Source of the DNA: Prunella strophiata
Lineage: Eukaryota; Chordata; Aves; Passeriformes; Prunellidae
DNA: 64,000 bases
Assembly (NCBI GenBank): GCA_036583965.1
Contig: JAZBQD010000018.1
Location: 15,354,867-15,418,866, forward strand
Reading direction: 5' to 3'
This document shows, one piece after another, positions 50,041 to 64,000 of the stretch. The first letter of the stretch is position 1. Every line of letters starts with the position of its first letter. A model generated the notes under the pieces. That model saw nothing but the letters and a program-made list of their open reading frames with translations. It ran no database searches and had not been told where the DNA came from. The translations under genes were made by a program, and so were the position numbers.

Positions 50041-50988
50041 TAATAAACTGTTCACTCCAAAAAGAAAATCTTCCAATTTAACTTTCCCTCTAAAAATGAG
50101 ACTGGCAAAATGAAGCCCTATAAAGTACTCCTAAATAACATCCTCTGAAAAGATCCCATGTGCTGGAAATTTGATGGGGGTTTGAACATTCAATTTACTT
50201 TTTAAGTTTACTGGACTTTCAAGAACACAGGCTGAATTGGAGCATATCAGTAAACAGCAGTGATTTAATTTTACAAGTTCTTCATTTCCTGTGGTGTCTA
50301 AATCAGATTTCTGAACTGTTTTCATACATTTCATACAGGGTATTACAGAGCACCTCTCTGAATTTAAACCTACACCCATTATACCATACCTTTTATACCA
50401 TGTCACTGAAGTGCTGACAGACTGCACTTATCCCTGTTAACAGCAGCCTCACCAAGGCTTACAGAGAGGTGTCTAGAGCATGACAGGATTACAAGAAAAA
50501 ATCCATTTCTGTTTGCACACAGTGTACATGATACTGTACATTGAAGCATAGCCCAAGAAAACACCTGAGTCCCTCCTTCATTTTATGGAAAAATTTATGT
50601 CCTGCTAAGCTTTTCCTGAATTCTGACTTCAGGATTTTTTTTTTCAGAATCCCAACTATTTTTTTGCTTAATTCTCCTCCTCTCTACATATATCCTTGAA
50701 CACAGACATAAAAAGTGATGTTTATTGTCTTCCACAGGGAAAGGTTTGGAAAGAAAGACAGTATCTTTTGCCAGATTGAGTTCTATAGCTAAAAAGGTGA
50801 GCTAGTGGATTCAAAATCCTTTCTAGAAGAAAGCAGAAAATGGCTTCATATGCTTGAAGTGTTTTTGTTTCCCCCATCTATTACCAGCTAATCTAATAAA
50901 GAGAGCTATCCTGTCCCCACAGATCTCATTTTACATCAATCCCCAGACCATGCAGCTCCAGCATTGTTTCTTTCCAGCATGCTCATTA

Positions 50989-53629
<2,641 letters not shown>

Positions 53630-56600
53630 TCAGAGGTATTTAGCTCCCTTCATGACATCTTTACATCTTTATCCTTCCTTCTCTTCTCACTATTCCTCCA
53701 GGTCCATCAGCCTGAAAAGGGAAAAATTCTCTCACACAACTTCATTGTGCAGTTCTAAAACCATGACCACCACATAACAACACACAGATTCTTCTCTTTG
53801 GATCTACACTTGTTACCATTTTTAATTTTTTTTTTTTAAACTTGAAATCCAGTGACTTGCACTCCCCTTTTTTTACATGCAGATAATTGTCACTACACCA
53901 GCTTGGAAGAACAACATGTGCACCTGCCTCCCTATTCAGTCTGTGGAGAGGGAGACCCAGCTGGCTTAAAGACGTTCTGCACAGCACAAAAACCTTCTTC
54001 CACTCATCTGCTTTGCACTTTACTCTCTCCAATAACTTCCGTGATGCTAATTTTTTCCAATACCAGCCAACCAGAAACCCCTCAAAAACAATTTTCTTGA
54101 TTTTATAAGAATGCACTGGGACTCAATTTCTATTGACAAATGATGCACAGGTGTAGACAGATGTTTCTCTTTAACTGAAGAAGTGACAGCTACATTGCTA
54201 ATCTGATACTGGCTAATGGGAAAGAGGCTCTAATGCCTAAAAAGAAAGTGTAATACAGGCATTTTGTACTGAGCATTTAATTTGTTGAGGTTTTGATATT
54301 TTAATTTTCTTGTGCTAACATTTAGGCAGCTGATGGGTGTTATGTACCTCTTTCAGCCATGTCCAGAACAAGACTGACTGCTGCCAACAAAAAAGCAAAT
54401 TATCAGTAGCATCTCTACATCACACTAATTCACAGAGCTGAGAACCTGATGACTACATGGGGGAAAAAAGAAAGGAGGATTACATGCAGCCATGGGTACA
54501 TTGATACTAAGAAATACGATGAAGGGAGATTTGCTGAGAACACACTGGAAAGAAAAGGCTTTTAAAAGACAAACATTCAAAGCATTTCAGCACAGAGATT
54601 TCTTTTTTAAAAAGTATTCTTTTAAGTTATTATTTTCATAAGTATTATAAGTGTGAAGGAGTTTTCCAAATATTAAAACAGATAACAGAAAAAAATAGTC
54701 AAGCTAAAACCAGTTCTTGGTTGCAGTAGGCATTTTTCAGATTTTAAAAAGCATTTTATTTTAGAGAAATGAAAACAGTCTTTTCATGTATCTTGGAAAG
54801 ACAGACTAAATTTGGATTTATCTGAACTATCTTATTTGAACAAAAAAAGCGCAAATAATTAATTTTAAAATTGCAGGTTTACTAATCTAAAGTGTTTAAA
54901 GGAATGAAAAACATTTAAATATATGCTTTAAGGATATTAAAGCAGTGTTTTAAATGGTTTTATTTTCAGCTTAAAAAGGTTGCTAGAAATAGCAACGGTC
55001 TGAAAAGATTTTTCTGAATACCTCTTATTTTTTAAACTAACATGAAAATTTATGTAGAAAAGCCCCTCCCACACACACCCCCTGTAGGTTGTATGTAGCT
55101 TATCTTGTGTTGTCCATGAAAAATATTTTTTTCTCAACAGAAAACTGAACAATTGCAACAACAGTAAAGTTATCTAAGAGTACAGCTGCTCAAAGAGTAG
55201 CCTGAATATTTCATTAAATATTTAATTAGAAAATAAAGTGGTTTGGCATTTTAAACTTGTGTTCAAGTCAAGACACCTCAGTGACTGCTAGCTGAACTGC
55301 TTCAGAAGCAGGTCTCTGAGGAATTTGAGAATACAGAGTGTACAAATGCTTTGCAGAAAAGAACAGAGAGTACAGAAATGAAGAGGCTGTTAGTTGTGCC
55401 AAGAGAAGTTAAATGGGTGAGAGAGCCAAGCTCTAAAATCATCACTGGAAGCATTACCTGTGGATGTTGAGTGAAGTGTTTGATAAACAGGGAGGGCCAA
55501 ACACAGGACTTGCTTCAAAGAATGTCACCCCTGTACAGAGCAGGTGAACCATCTCCCAGGCATTTAGTGAAGGCCAAAGAAAAACTGATCTTTGGGATCA
55601 CAGAATTATGTAGGACTTGGACACACTGAGAGGGAAGATGTAGCAAGATGCCCTAGACATGAGCAATAAGGGAAAAGGGGTACAAGAAGTTCCCAGAATA
55701 GAGCCAACGTGATGGGAACCACTGTCAGTGGTGACGGAGAAGGGAGAAGGAAAATCCACAGACAACAGGTCAGCTTCCACTGCACACATTTCTTCCCAGC
55801 TGACAGAAGGGCTCTCACTAGTAACAACACACAAGCAGACTACCACCCACAACTGGGACATGTTGAGATGGAGTCATCCCTGCAAAAACCAGAGCCAAAG
55901 GCAACAGAACAGGCAGAGCCACCATGTTCTGCTCCTTGACTGCACCTGACTTGCAGGATAGCACTGGACCTTTTGCAGCCCTGCTCTTACCAAGAGCCAA
56001 AAGGTCAGGCTTTATGTCACAGCAACCTCAGGGACTGGTTTTGAGTAATGAATGATCTGAATGGGTAATTGTGCTTCTTTACTGTGCTTCATTACTGTAT
56101 TTTTTCTTACTTATGTTGTTCATACACTACCAAAACCCTTAAATAAAATACATTCATTTGCTCTTTAGATACATTTACATGTACACACACACACAAAAAC
56201 TGACATGATGGAGCACTCAGGACTGTTTTTGTCTGGATAATAGCAATAACAAAACCATGCTAAGTGAAAGCAGTTAGATAATGTTTTAGTCAGCTGGACA
56301 CACACATTTTCTCTCTAGTAATGGTTCTCCCCTTACCTAGACCTTAAAACCAATAGATTATATTCTGCTGATTATATTCTGCTGGTCCAGCTCCATTTCA
56401 CTGCAATGTTTTATGCAGTCACCACATGTGATGCATCTGTGATGCACCTGGTGATGAGAAATTGTACTTATCATGGTATGAGATTAAAAACAAAAGTCTT
56501 GGAAAAAATCTGATGTCTACACATCAAAGCAATGAAACAGATTTCTCTAGCTGCTAGTCACCATTGGCTTCAGCAATTCTGCAGGAAACAAATGTTACTA

Positions 56601-56730
56601 CAGGACAGTCCTTATTTGAATAAAAATCTACAGCAGGGGACATTAATCAATCAGAGATTGTAACTATGATGTTATTGAAAAAATGGTACTAAAAGTTAGT
56701 GATCACATAACTCTGACAGAAGTTTTCCAG

Positions 56731-56760
56731 AAAAAAAAAAAAAAAAAAAAAAAGAAAAAA
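56731..56760. repeat. A-rich run
   Basis: 23 A, one G, then A again, followed by GGGAAAAAA. Confidence 0.95.
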
Positions 56761-59017
56761 GGGAAAAAATACCTTAAAGAACAAGAAAAAAAGAGGGTCC
56801 TGTTTTTCCCCTTGAAATTAAACAAACGTTAGACAGACAGTTGGAAAGAATTCCAACCCAAAGCTCTGGAAAATGATGGAATGTCTGCTTAAAAGCTATT
56901 TGAATCAGTTCAGCTGTCCATTGCCCCAAGCAGGATCAAGGAAAACGTGTCAACTATTGACAACAGCATCTGTATGATTTAAGACAGAAGAAGGGATCTA
57001 ACCTGGATTTATTAGCTTGCCTCTGGCACTAACAATATGGCATTTAGTAGCATTAAGATGGCCACACAGAGTTGCAGCAAAGATTTAAGAAAATAGATCT
57101 AAAATGAGTATCTTCTGAATGAAGATTTATCACTGAGGCCTCAGGTTGCATCAAGCTCACCCACCACCTTTTCTCTTTGAAGCTTTATACTCTCCTAAGG
57201 ATTGTTCTCCGTTGCTTTCTAAATACTTGGTTATTTATTTGGAAAACAACACAGAGCTGAACTGCAGATTAAGTGACATATTTTTCTAAAGCAAAGGCAT
57301 AAAAATTTAATGGGAAAATAATATTGTGAATTAACAATAAAGCGTTCATTTTGAAAAAAATCAGATTTCACAGTAAAGTCATCTATTTAGAGGCACAGAC
57401 TGGAAGTGTACCTGTATTTATTTTTTTGTGTGTGCATTGATGCAATATAGTTCAAAAGTGTGGATTAAGAACCAGTGTTTCATTCATTCAGTTGGCCTGT
57501 AAACCTTAGATAAATTAAATTCCTGCAAATTTCCAAACAACTATAAGGAAATTGAGTTTGCTATAAGAGAAAATTTACAATACTTCTCTGTCTCAATCAG
57601 AAAATATTAAAAGCATTTCTACAGTGTACAAACTAGTAGCTTGTAATTTAAAAAAAAAAACAATTTAGACAACAAATTATTGTCTTCCTATCTAGCTTCA
57701 AAATCACAACAATTTTTCTTTTTCTTTCTCATGTCTGTGTAAATCACACTCTTTTTGAGTGAAGAATTGTGTTTTGTTTCGTTCAACAGCAAGGTTTTGC
57801 AGGAGTTACTGTTCGCCTTAGGATGTTTCAGTTGTACTGCAATACAAATAACTTAATCTCTCATATTTGTTCACCTAAAAGAGGAGCCTTTTTCTAAAAT
57901 CCTCCTCGAGCAGTGTCAATGAACTGTGATGTGGGAAACAAGAGTAATTGTGCCAGAATGCCTGTTTGTAAGAGAGTTGCTGGAATTGTGCTGGACAGTG
58001 GTGGTGCTGGTGGGAATCATGCTTCCCTGCCTGGCACACAGCACTGCACTTTCTCCCCCTGCCCAGCAGCACCTCTGCACCAGCTTTGCTGTACAGGAGC
58101 AGGATTTGCTCTTTCTGGATAAATGTGCTGCTGCTGGACATAATTAAAATTAGGACGTGTCAAATCTTGCTTTTCTTAAGGTAGGGCACAACGAAAACAA
58201 AACAGACACAGGATGGTTTGTTTGTAACAGACAGACAGGGGAAGATCATCTCTTTTCAATCTCAAAATCTTGAGGGAACCACCTTGCTAATTGTTTTCTC
58301 CTTAAATCTGCATGTTCCACCAACAAAAGCTAACTGCTCCACTTCAGGCAATTTTTTAATGCTCGTAACTTGTCAAATTTAGAATAATTACTATAACAGT
58401 TCTGCAGTTCCCTCCCCAAAACAAAATTGTGGCAACCACTGCAAAGTTGACAGGCCAATTTTTTTATTATTATTTTTAATTGGACCTTTCTTTTTAATAA
58501 ATAAATCTGCTAAAAAAGACACTAACCAGCTTCACTGTGGGAGACATCAGTGTCACATTCATATTTTTTCCACAGTCCCACAATTTACACATTGATGCCA
58601 ACACAGTTTACAAAAAAACATCCCACACAAAAGGAATTGAAAACGCTACCATCTGACAAGACAGTAACTATAAAGCATTTTCTGTTCCAAGGTGAACACT
58701 TTGAGAAGAATGTGGCATTTGCAAAAATTAGATTGCAACAGAAAATACTGTGCACTGTTCAAAATAATAATTGCTATATATATGGAATAACAGAATGTGG
58801 TGATAACAAAAACCAATGTGTAGCACAAATAAATTACTTAGAAGATTACCATTGATCATTCAGGAGTTAGGAGATAGCAGTGTTCATTGTGCAGATGCCA
58901 TCATTAACATTTTGGATGCCATCTGTGGCTCCTTAACTAAAATTTTCAAGATACTACTTTTTAGCTGGTATTTCATTCAAGTTGCTGCACATCTATGCTT
59001 ACACAGCAGCAAGCAAG

Positions 59018-59175
59018 TCATAAAATCATAGCATGGTTTGGGTTGGAAGGGACCTTAAAGATCATCTCATTGCAAGTCCCCTGCCATGGGTAGGGACAGC
59101 TTTCACTAGGCCAGGTTGCTCAAAGCCCCACCCAACCTGGCCTTGAACACTTCCAGGGATGGGGCATCCACAGCT
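59018..59175 (-). mobile_element. CR1 LINE 3' fragment
   Basis: Reverse complement of the CR1 3' end: CATGGTTTGGGTTGGAAGG, GACCTTAAAGATCATCTCAT, CCCTGCCATGGGTAGGGAC and CTTGAACACTTCCAGGGATG. The element is on the minus strand. Confidence 0.96.
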
Positions 59176-61369
59176 GTTACACCACAGACATGTTACAGGT
59201 GTTTATAAACAGCATAGGAAGTAGGATCTTAGTGGTACAGCACAATCCTAAAATGTTTCTGTTTTTACTGGCAGTGAAGTTGGTATGAGCTCAGTTTGCT
59301 TCTGAATCTCAGGTGTACCTGCAACAACTTGGATAAGAAATTAAGAATAGACTCCTCGAGCCCAAAATATAGCAAAACAGGTTCCTGGAAACTGTAGGGT
59401 TGCTCCTCTTCCAGAATCAGGAAAAAACAGAATCATTCTGTGTTTTCATTTGTGTAATTATTCAAAAGTTCCTTTTGCCCTTTACGAGTGAGTTTTTACA
59501 ACAATTAACAGTTACTCAATTGCCCAGTCTTTAGGAAAAGACAAATTTTGGCCTCAAAGTTCAAGACCATTCAACAACATACACCATTCTATATATTCAT
59601 GTATGTATCACTCTATATCTATATCTATCTATCAGCTGAGCCACCTCCAGCAATCCTCAGCTCACTAATACTTCATGAAACTTTTGCATCAGTTCTTTCT
59701 CTACATTTCCTCTGACTTCCAAGGAGTGGAAGCTGTACACATCACTCAAAGGATGGAAAGTCAGCAAAGAAAAAAGGCTGAAATAAAGAGAGAAATAAAA
59801 AATCTTAATGAGAAAATATAATAAATATGCAATAGAACAGTTGTCAAAATGTATGAACTAAGTTGTATTATTGGATGGGAGCAAGTGTTCTCCTTTTCCT
59901 TGTATTTATATACAGATGGCAGGTTTTTCAAGATAAAATTATAAGCTGTTAGCACACTGTCAAAGTTCAAACAATTTGTGACTTAGTACAAACATTTCTA
60001 AAAGAGTCACATTGCTGCATTGAAAATAGGTTTAGTAGGCAATGGATAAGGTTTCATCCATTTAATAGTGCTGGGAGTGGATTTTTGCAGCCTGGGCACT
60101 CATTTTTTGGTGGTTTATCCACAAGCAGCACTGCTTCCATGGAACCACTGCTCATTCAGCATTATTGCTCACAGAAAAACCAGACCAAGAAATTACTTTT
60201 CAAATAGAGTATAATTCTCATCTCGGATTTAAAGCAGAATTAATTTATTGTGCAAATACATAAAGCTGCTTTTCCTAAGGAGTTTATGATTTCTAACTGC
60301 CACTGATACCCTGAGAATCACAAAATGCTGTTTTGCTTACTGTTGTAACCATTAAATCTGTACTTATTTTAACAGGTAAAACCACAATAGACTTCTGTGC
60401 AAAATTTCTCTAGGCTCTGTGTCTTTTTCCATAAGTTCAGATTTCCTGACAAAGAAAAGGTAAAAAAATTAGTTCTTAGAAGGTTTGCTGGAACAGTTTC
60501 CAATAACCTGCTCTCTTATGTTTTCAGAACAGTCCCTACATCTTCTGCATAAAGCAGAGAAAGCTTTAGGGCAGTTATTGAGATCTTCTCTGATGCCCAC
60601 AAAAATAATTTTGCCACTAATCCTAGAAAGTACAAACCCATCTTTTAAAAAAAGATTATGGCTTGTGCTATAATGACTTGTGTACAGATATTGCTGGACT
60701 TTACTAGATCATTCTGACTCAATATAGCAGCCTTTTTTAGGGAACCTAGACAAAGTTATTAGGCAAAGTATGTATATTGGAAATTTTATACAGTAATTTT
60801 TCTGCTCTGTATTTCACCAGCAATGCAGATCAATTTGATGTGAAGTTTGTAAGTAAATTAACTCTATGCCTGGAAGGAATCTATCAAAAGGTGAAACGTA
60901 TTGTTTCAGAACATGAGTCTTGAAAAACATAGTTTTGTTTTTGGCTAGAAGTGTGGATTTAAAAAAATAGGTCCTTCAAGAGTATTGATGGCTTATATGT
61001 ATTTCTGTCTATTTTCTTCATCTCACACTGGTCACTGTTCTTCACTTTCTGAGCCCTGAGTCTCAGCTCAAGGTCTGAAGGAGTTTTTTAACTCTGAGAC
61101 TCTTTCATGATCTTGGTTGTCTTCTGAAATTCAGCTATCCTTCATGAGCTCAAAAAGGCCCTGTTTATCTCCTGAATTCCACAATATTGCTTTGAAGCTC
61201 TGCCCAGCATTTTTTCAGCAGCTCAGCTGAAGTATAAGCTCATCCAATCTGTTGATGTCTGGAGAACTTCCTCCAGAAACACATCTGCTGCCTCACCTGG
61301 CACTGGCTGAAGATTTCAAGAGCTCTGATATCACTGATACCGAATAACTTCAGGGAGAAATTTCATATA

Positions 61370-61458
61370 GTCATAGAAGATTAGGTTGTTTAGGTTGGAA
61401 AAGACCTCTAGGATCATTGAGCTCAGCTGTTAACCCAGCACTGACAAGACACCACTGA
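61370..61458 (-). mobile_element. CR1 LINE 3' fragment, short
   Basis: Begins TCATAGAAGATTAGG and continues TTTAGGTTGGAAAAGACCTC, AGGATCATTGAGCTCAGC, TGTTAACCCAGCACTGACAA. This is a CR1 3' terminus of a subfamily different from the copy at 59018. Similarity fades after about 61458. Confidence 0.9.
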
Positions 61459-64000
61459 AGTCCTCTGAAGGCTGCTGGGCTGCAGCAGATCCTGCACTGG
61501 TGGAGTTCCTGAGGAATATGGGTCAGGTGAAGAGTAAAGTCAGGACCCCTGAATTTTTGGAAAGCAAAGTTCCAGCTGTTCAAGGAGTCTTGAACAACAG
61601 GACCCCGTGGGGAACTGCCCTCAGGGACAAGGCAGCAGAACAGAGCTGGCATGTATTTAAGGACACTTCCACAGAGCACAAGAGCCAGCAATCCCTTTAT
61701 ACTCCAATCCCTACAGCATGCATGGCACAACTGCAGCTGTAGGATAAAGTGGAATAAGGCTGCATAAGCTTGTGCAGATATACACTAAGAGCAGCTGACA
61801 TCACATCTCTCTACTGAATATATACTTATCTCCCTGAGCTTCTCCAAGTACAGGATTTAAAGGCACATTCATCCTTGTCTGCCCAAAAAGCCTGGAGCAG
61901 CTAAAAAAATGTGTAACTACACTTTCACAGCTCACCAGAGGACTAAGGCACCTTCTTCACTCTTCCAGATCATCCATGCAGCAATGAGAAAAGGTTAGCA
62001 GTCTCCCTCATAAAATCTTGAGGAGAACACGTGGAACAAGAGTCAGACTCAGGTACAGCCAGCTTATCCCACTGTTCCTGAGGCAACACAACACACCATG
62101 TCCTTGCTCGAGGCACAATTAGTGCAAGCTTCATGCTGATTGCTCTTTGAAAGCAGAACTACTGCTGTCAACATTGAAATGAAGTTTTCACATTAAATTA
62201 AAAAAAATAAAAAGGAAAAAAAGAAAAAGCTGTAGCACACAACTAAGTGCATCACATGCATACACTAAAAATGGTGGAGAAATAGTAAAATTTCAAGGAT
62301 CACTAAAGACCTTGAGGATTTTGGACACTGTCAATCATTCTTCACAAGAGGGAGTTTAAAAGACAATAGAAGTGGGTTCTGTTCTCAGCTTCACCCCAGT
62401 GATTTCAGTGAATTCAGATGGATTACAGGAGTAGGACAAAGCAGCAGCCTAGCTAAGCACTCCACTCTGCACTGACTCAGAAGCATTTTCTACTTTTCTG
62501 ATTCTGAATTTTGCTAGTGAAATTTCAAAAGTTAGCTGAATGGACTATTTAGTTGTGTAAACAGTGACAACATCAAATGACCTACACTCCTTAACCACTG
62601 GAAAATGACAAATAGTAAATTTTGCAGTCAAATATATGACTGACAGTGCATTTCTCATGAATATTCAATCTTTTAGCTTCAAAACTGCTTTTCATGGTTA
62701 TTTATGCATAAAAATTGTCACAAATTAGTATTAAATACTCTTCAAATCACAGTGTGGATACAAAATGAAACACTGCCTGTTAAGAAAAAATTGCTGACAG
62801 CAGATTCTGGTACAGTGCCAGGCTTAACCCATTTTATGTTAAAGAGGAAACTTTTTTAAAGAAATGGATGTTTAATTACTCTTGCCCCTGCACTTAAACA
62901 CATCCTTGAGTATGCTGCCCTGGAGCTCTGAGGGCTTAGAGTCCCTGCTGATGGAATTATCCAGCTGCCCAACTCCATCACTCGCCTGAAGAAATAATCT
63001 TTTTTTACAGCAATGCTAAGCATTTTCTGTGCAGGTTTAAGGCAGAGGATGGCACGAGGTCATGGATCTCAGCAGGCTGGGCTGGAGCTTGCAGCTTCCT
63101 GACTGGTTTTCAGCTGCACAGATGGGCAGGGGAGCCAGCAGTGCTGAAACCCCTGCTCAGCAGCAGGGAAGGGGTGTGGGGGATGGATTTGGAGAAGAGG
63201 AGGCTTTGAGGAGCAGCCTGAAGAAAGCAATGGCATCATTCTCTGTCCATGGAATAGGCAGCCATGGAACAGCAGAAAAAAAGCAGAGAGGTACAGAAAA
63301 CATAGAGCAAGTTTAGCAAATGTATCATAAATAAAAATGAAGAACGTGAACTCAATTACAGGCCAATCCCAAAGAAATCAGCAGCTGGAAATAACAATTT
63401 CTATGGAAGTTATTGTAATAATAGATGGCACACAATGCTTTAATTACAGAGGCTTTATGCAAGTTCTTTTTAACAAGCAGTGCAGCTGTGTCAAAGAAAC
63501 CAGTTTTTGAAGTGCTATTTAAGACATATTCAGTTCTTTTTAGACTTATTTGGGGATATCTTTAAATGCTAGCTTATAAAATGTAGGTCTATGAACATAA
63601 AACCAGTTCTGACTACATCACTGAGGGATGCTTAAATGCTTGACTCCACAGTTGACAGGAAACAGAAGCACAGCAGATCTGGATCACAAATCGGTGCTAA
63701 TGATTTCCATTAACACACAGAAGGGAAATGTTTACTTTCACATAGGCAGAGGAGATGTGCCCCAGATCATACAAAGACACAAGGAAAGTGTATTGCTCAT
63801 TTCAGTGTGGGTATGCTCACCCAGCACTTTGCACAAAACACAATTAGAATCTTACTAGGCAAGGCTGTGAAAATATTAATGATATAATTACCTACTTTCA
63901 TTTCTTTAATGCTCTTCAGATGATACTTTTTTCACATTTTGATCAAAATATTGAACCCTTTAAAATGTAAATGAGGTAAGAAGTGCTGAAGTGAGCTGGT

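Overview
The window looks like bird nuclear DNA. It is AT-rich and mostly non-coding, carries four short pieces of the avian CR1 LINE family, and contains one clearly recognisable protein-coding gene with short exons and canonical GT-AG introns. Nothing bacterial, viral or organellar was seen. I place it in birds with good confidence; a songbird is only a guess.

The gene is MAPK10 (JNK3, the neuronal c-Jun N-terminal kinase), on the minus strand and cut off by the right edge of the window. Its last five coding exons lie at 53547-53365 (183 bp), 51194-51070 (125 bp), 41552-41489 (64 bp), 40958-40881 (78 bp) and 35815-35673 (143 bp). Splice phases agree at every junction. Together they encode about 197 residues: the end of the kinase C-lobe, the C-terminal extension and the Gly-Pro-Leu-Gly-Cys-Cys-Arg tail. 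Diagnostic residues ([28 protein letters not shown] region, split below, then PPPQIYDKQ and the [17 protein letters not shown] stretch) fit JNK3 rather than JNK1 or JNK2. The last exon has two acceptors 5 bases apart, which reproduces the JNK3 alpha1/alpha2 C-terminal choice. The 3' UTR runs left from 35672.

From 1 to about 34 kb is intergenic. Its outstanding feature is a GC-rich minisatellite at 6201-8686: 124 complete copies of one 20-bp unit, with only two variant copies, both at the left end. It abuts a CpG-rich single-copy segment (5946-6200) on the left, and a T-rich tract flanked by a 7-bp direct repeat plus two adjoining hairpins on the right. Very long open frames there in all six frames follow from the repeat and are not genes. 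Two other GC-rich islands (24.4 kb and 27.0 kb) carry short ORFs with some exon-like properties, which I report as candidates only.

From 35.8 to 53.4 kb is MAPK10 intronic sequence with simple repeats, A/T tracts and a CR1 fragment. From 53.5 kb to the end is the start of a further upstream intron. It contains no other exon I can recognise and two more CR1 fragments.
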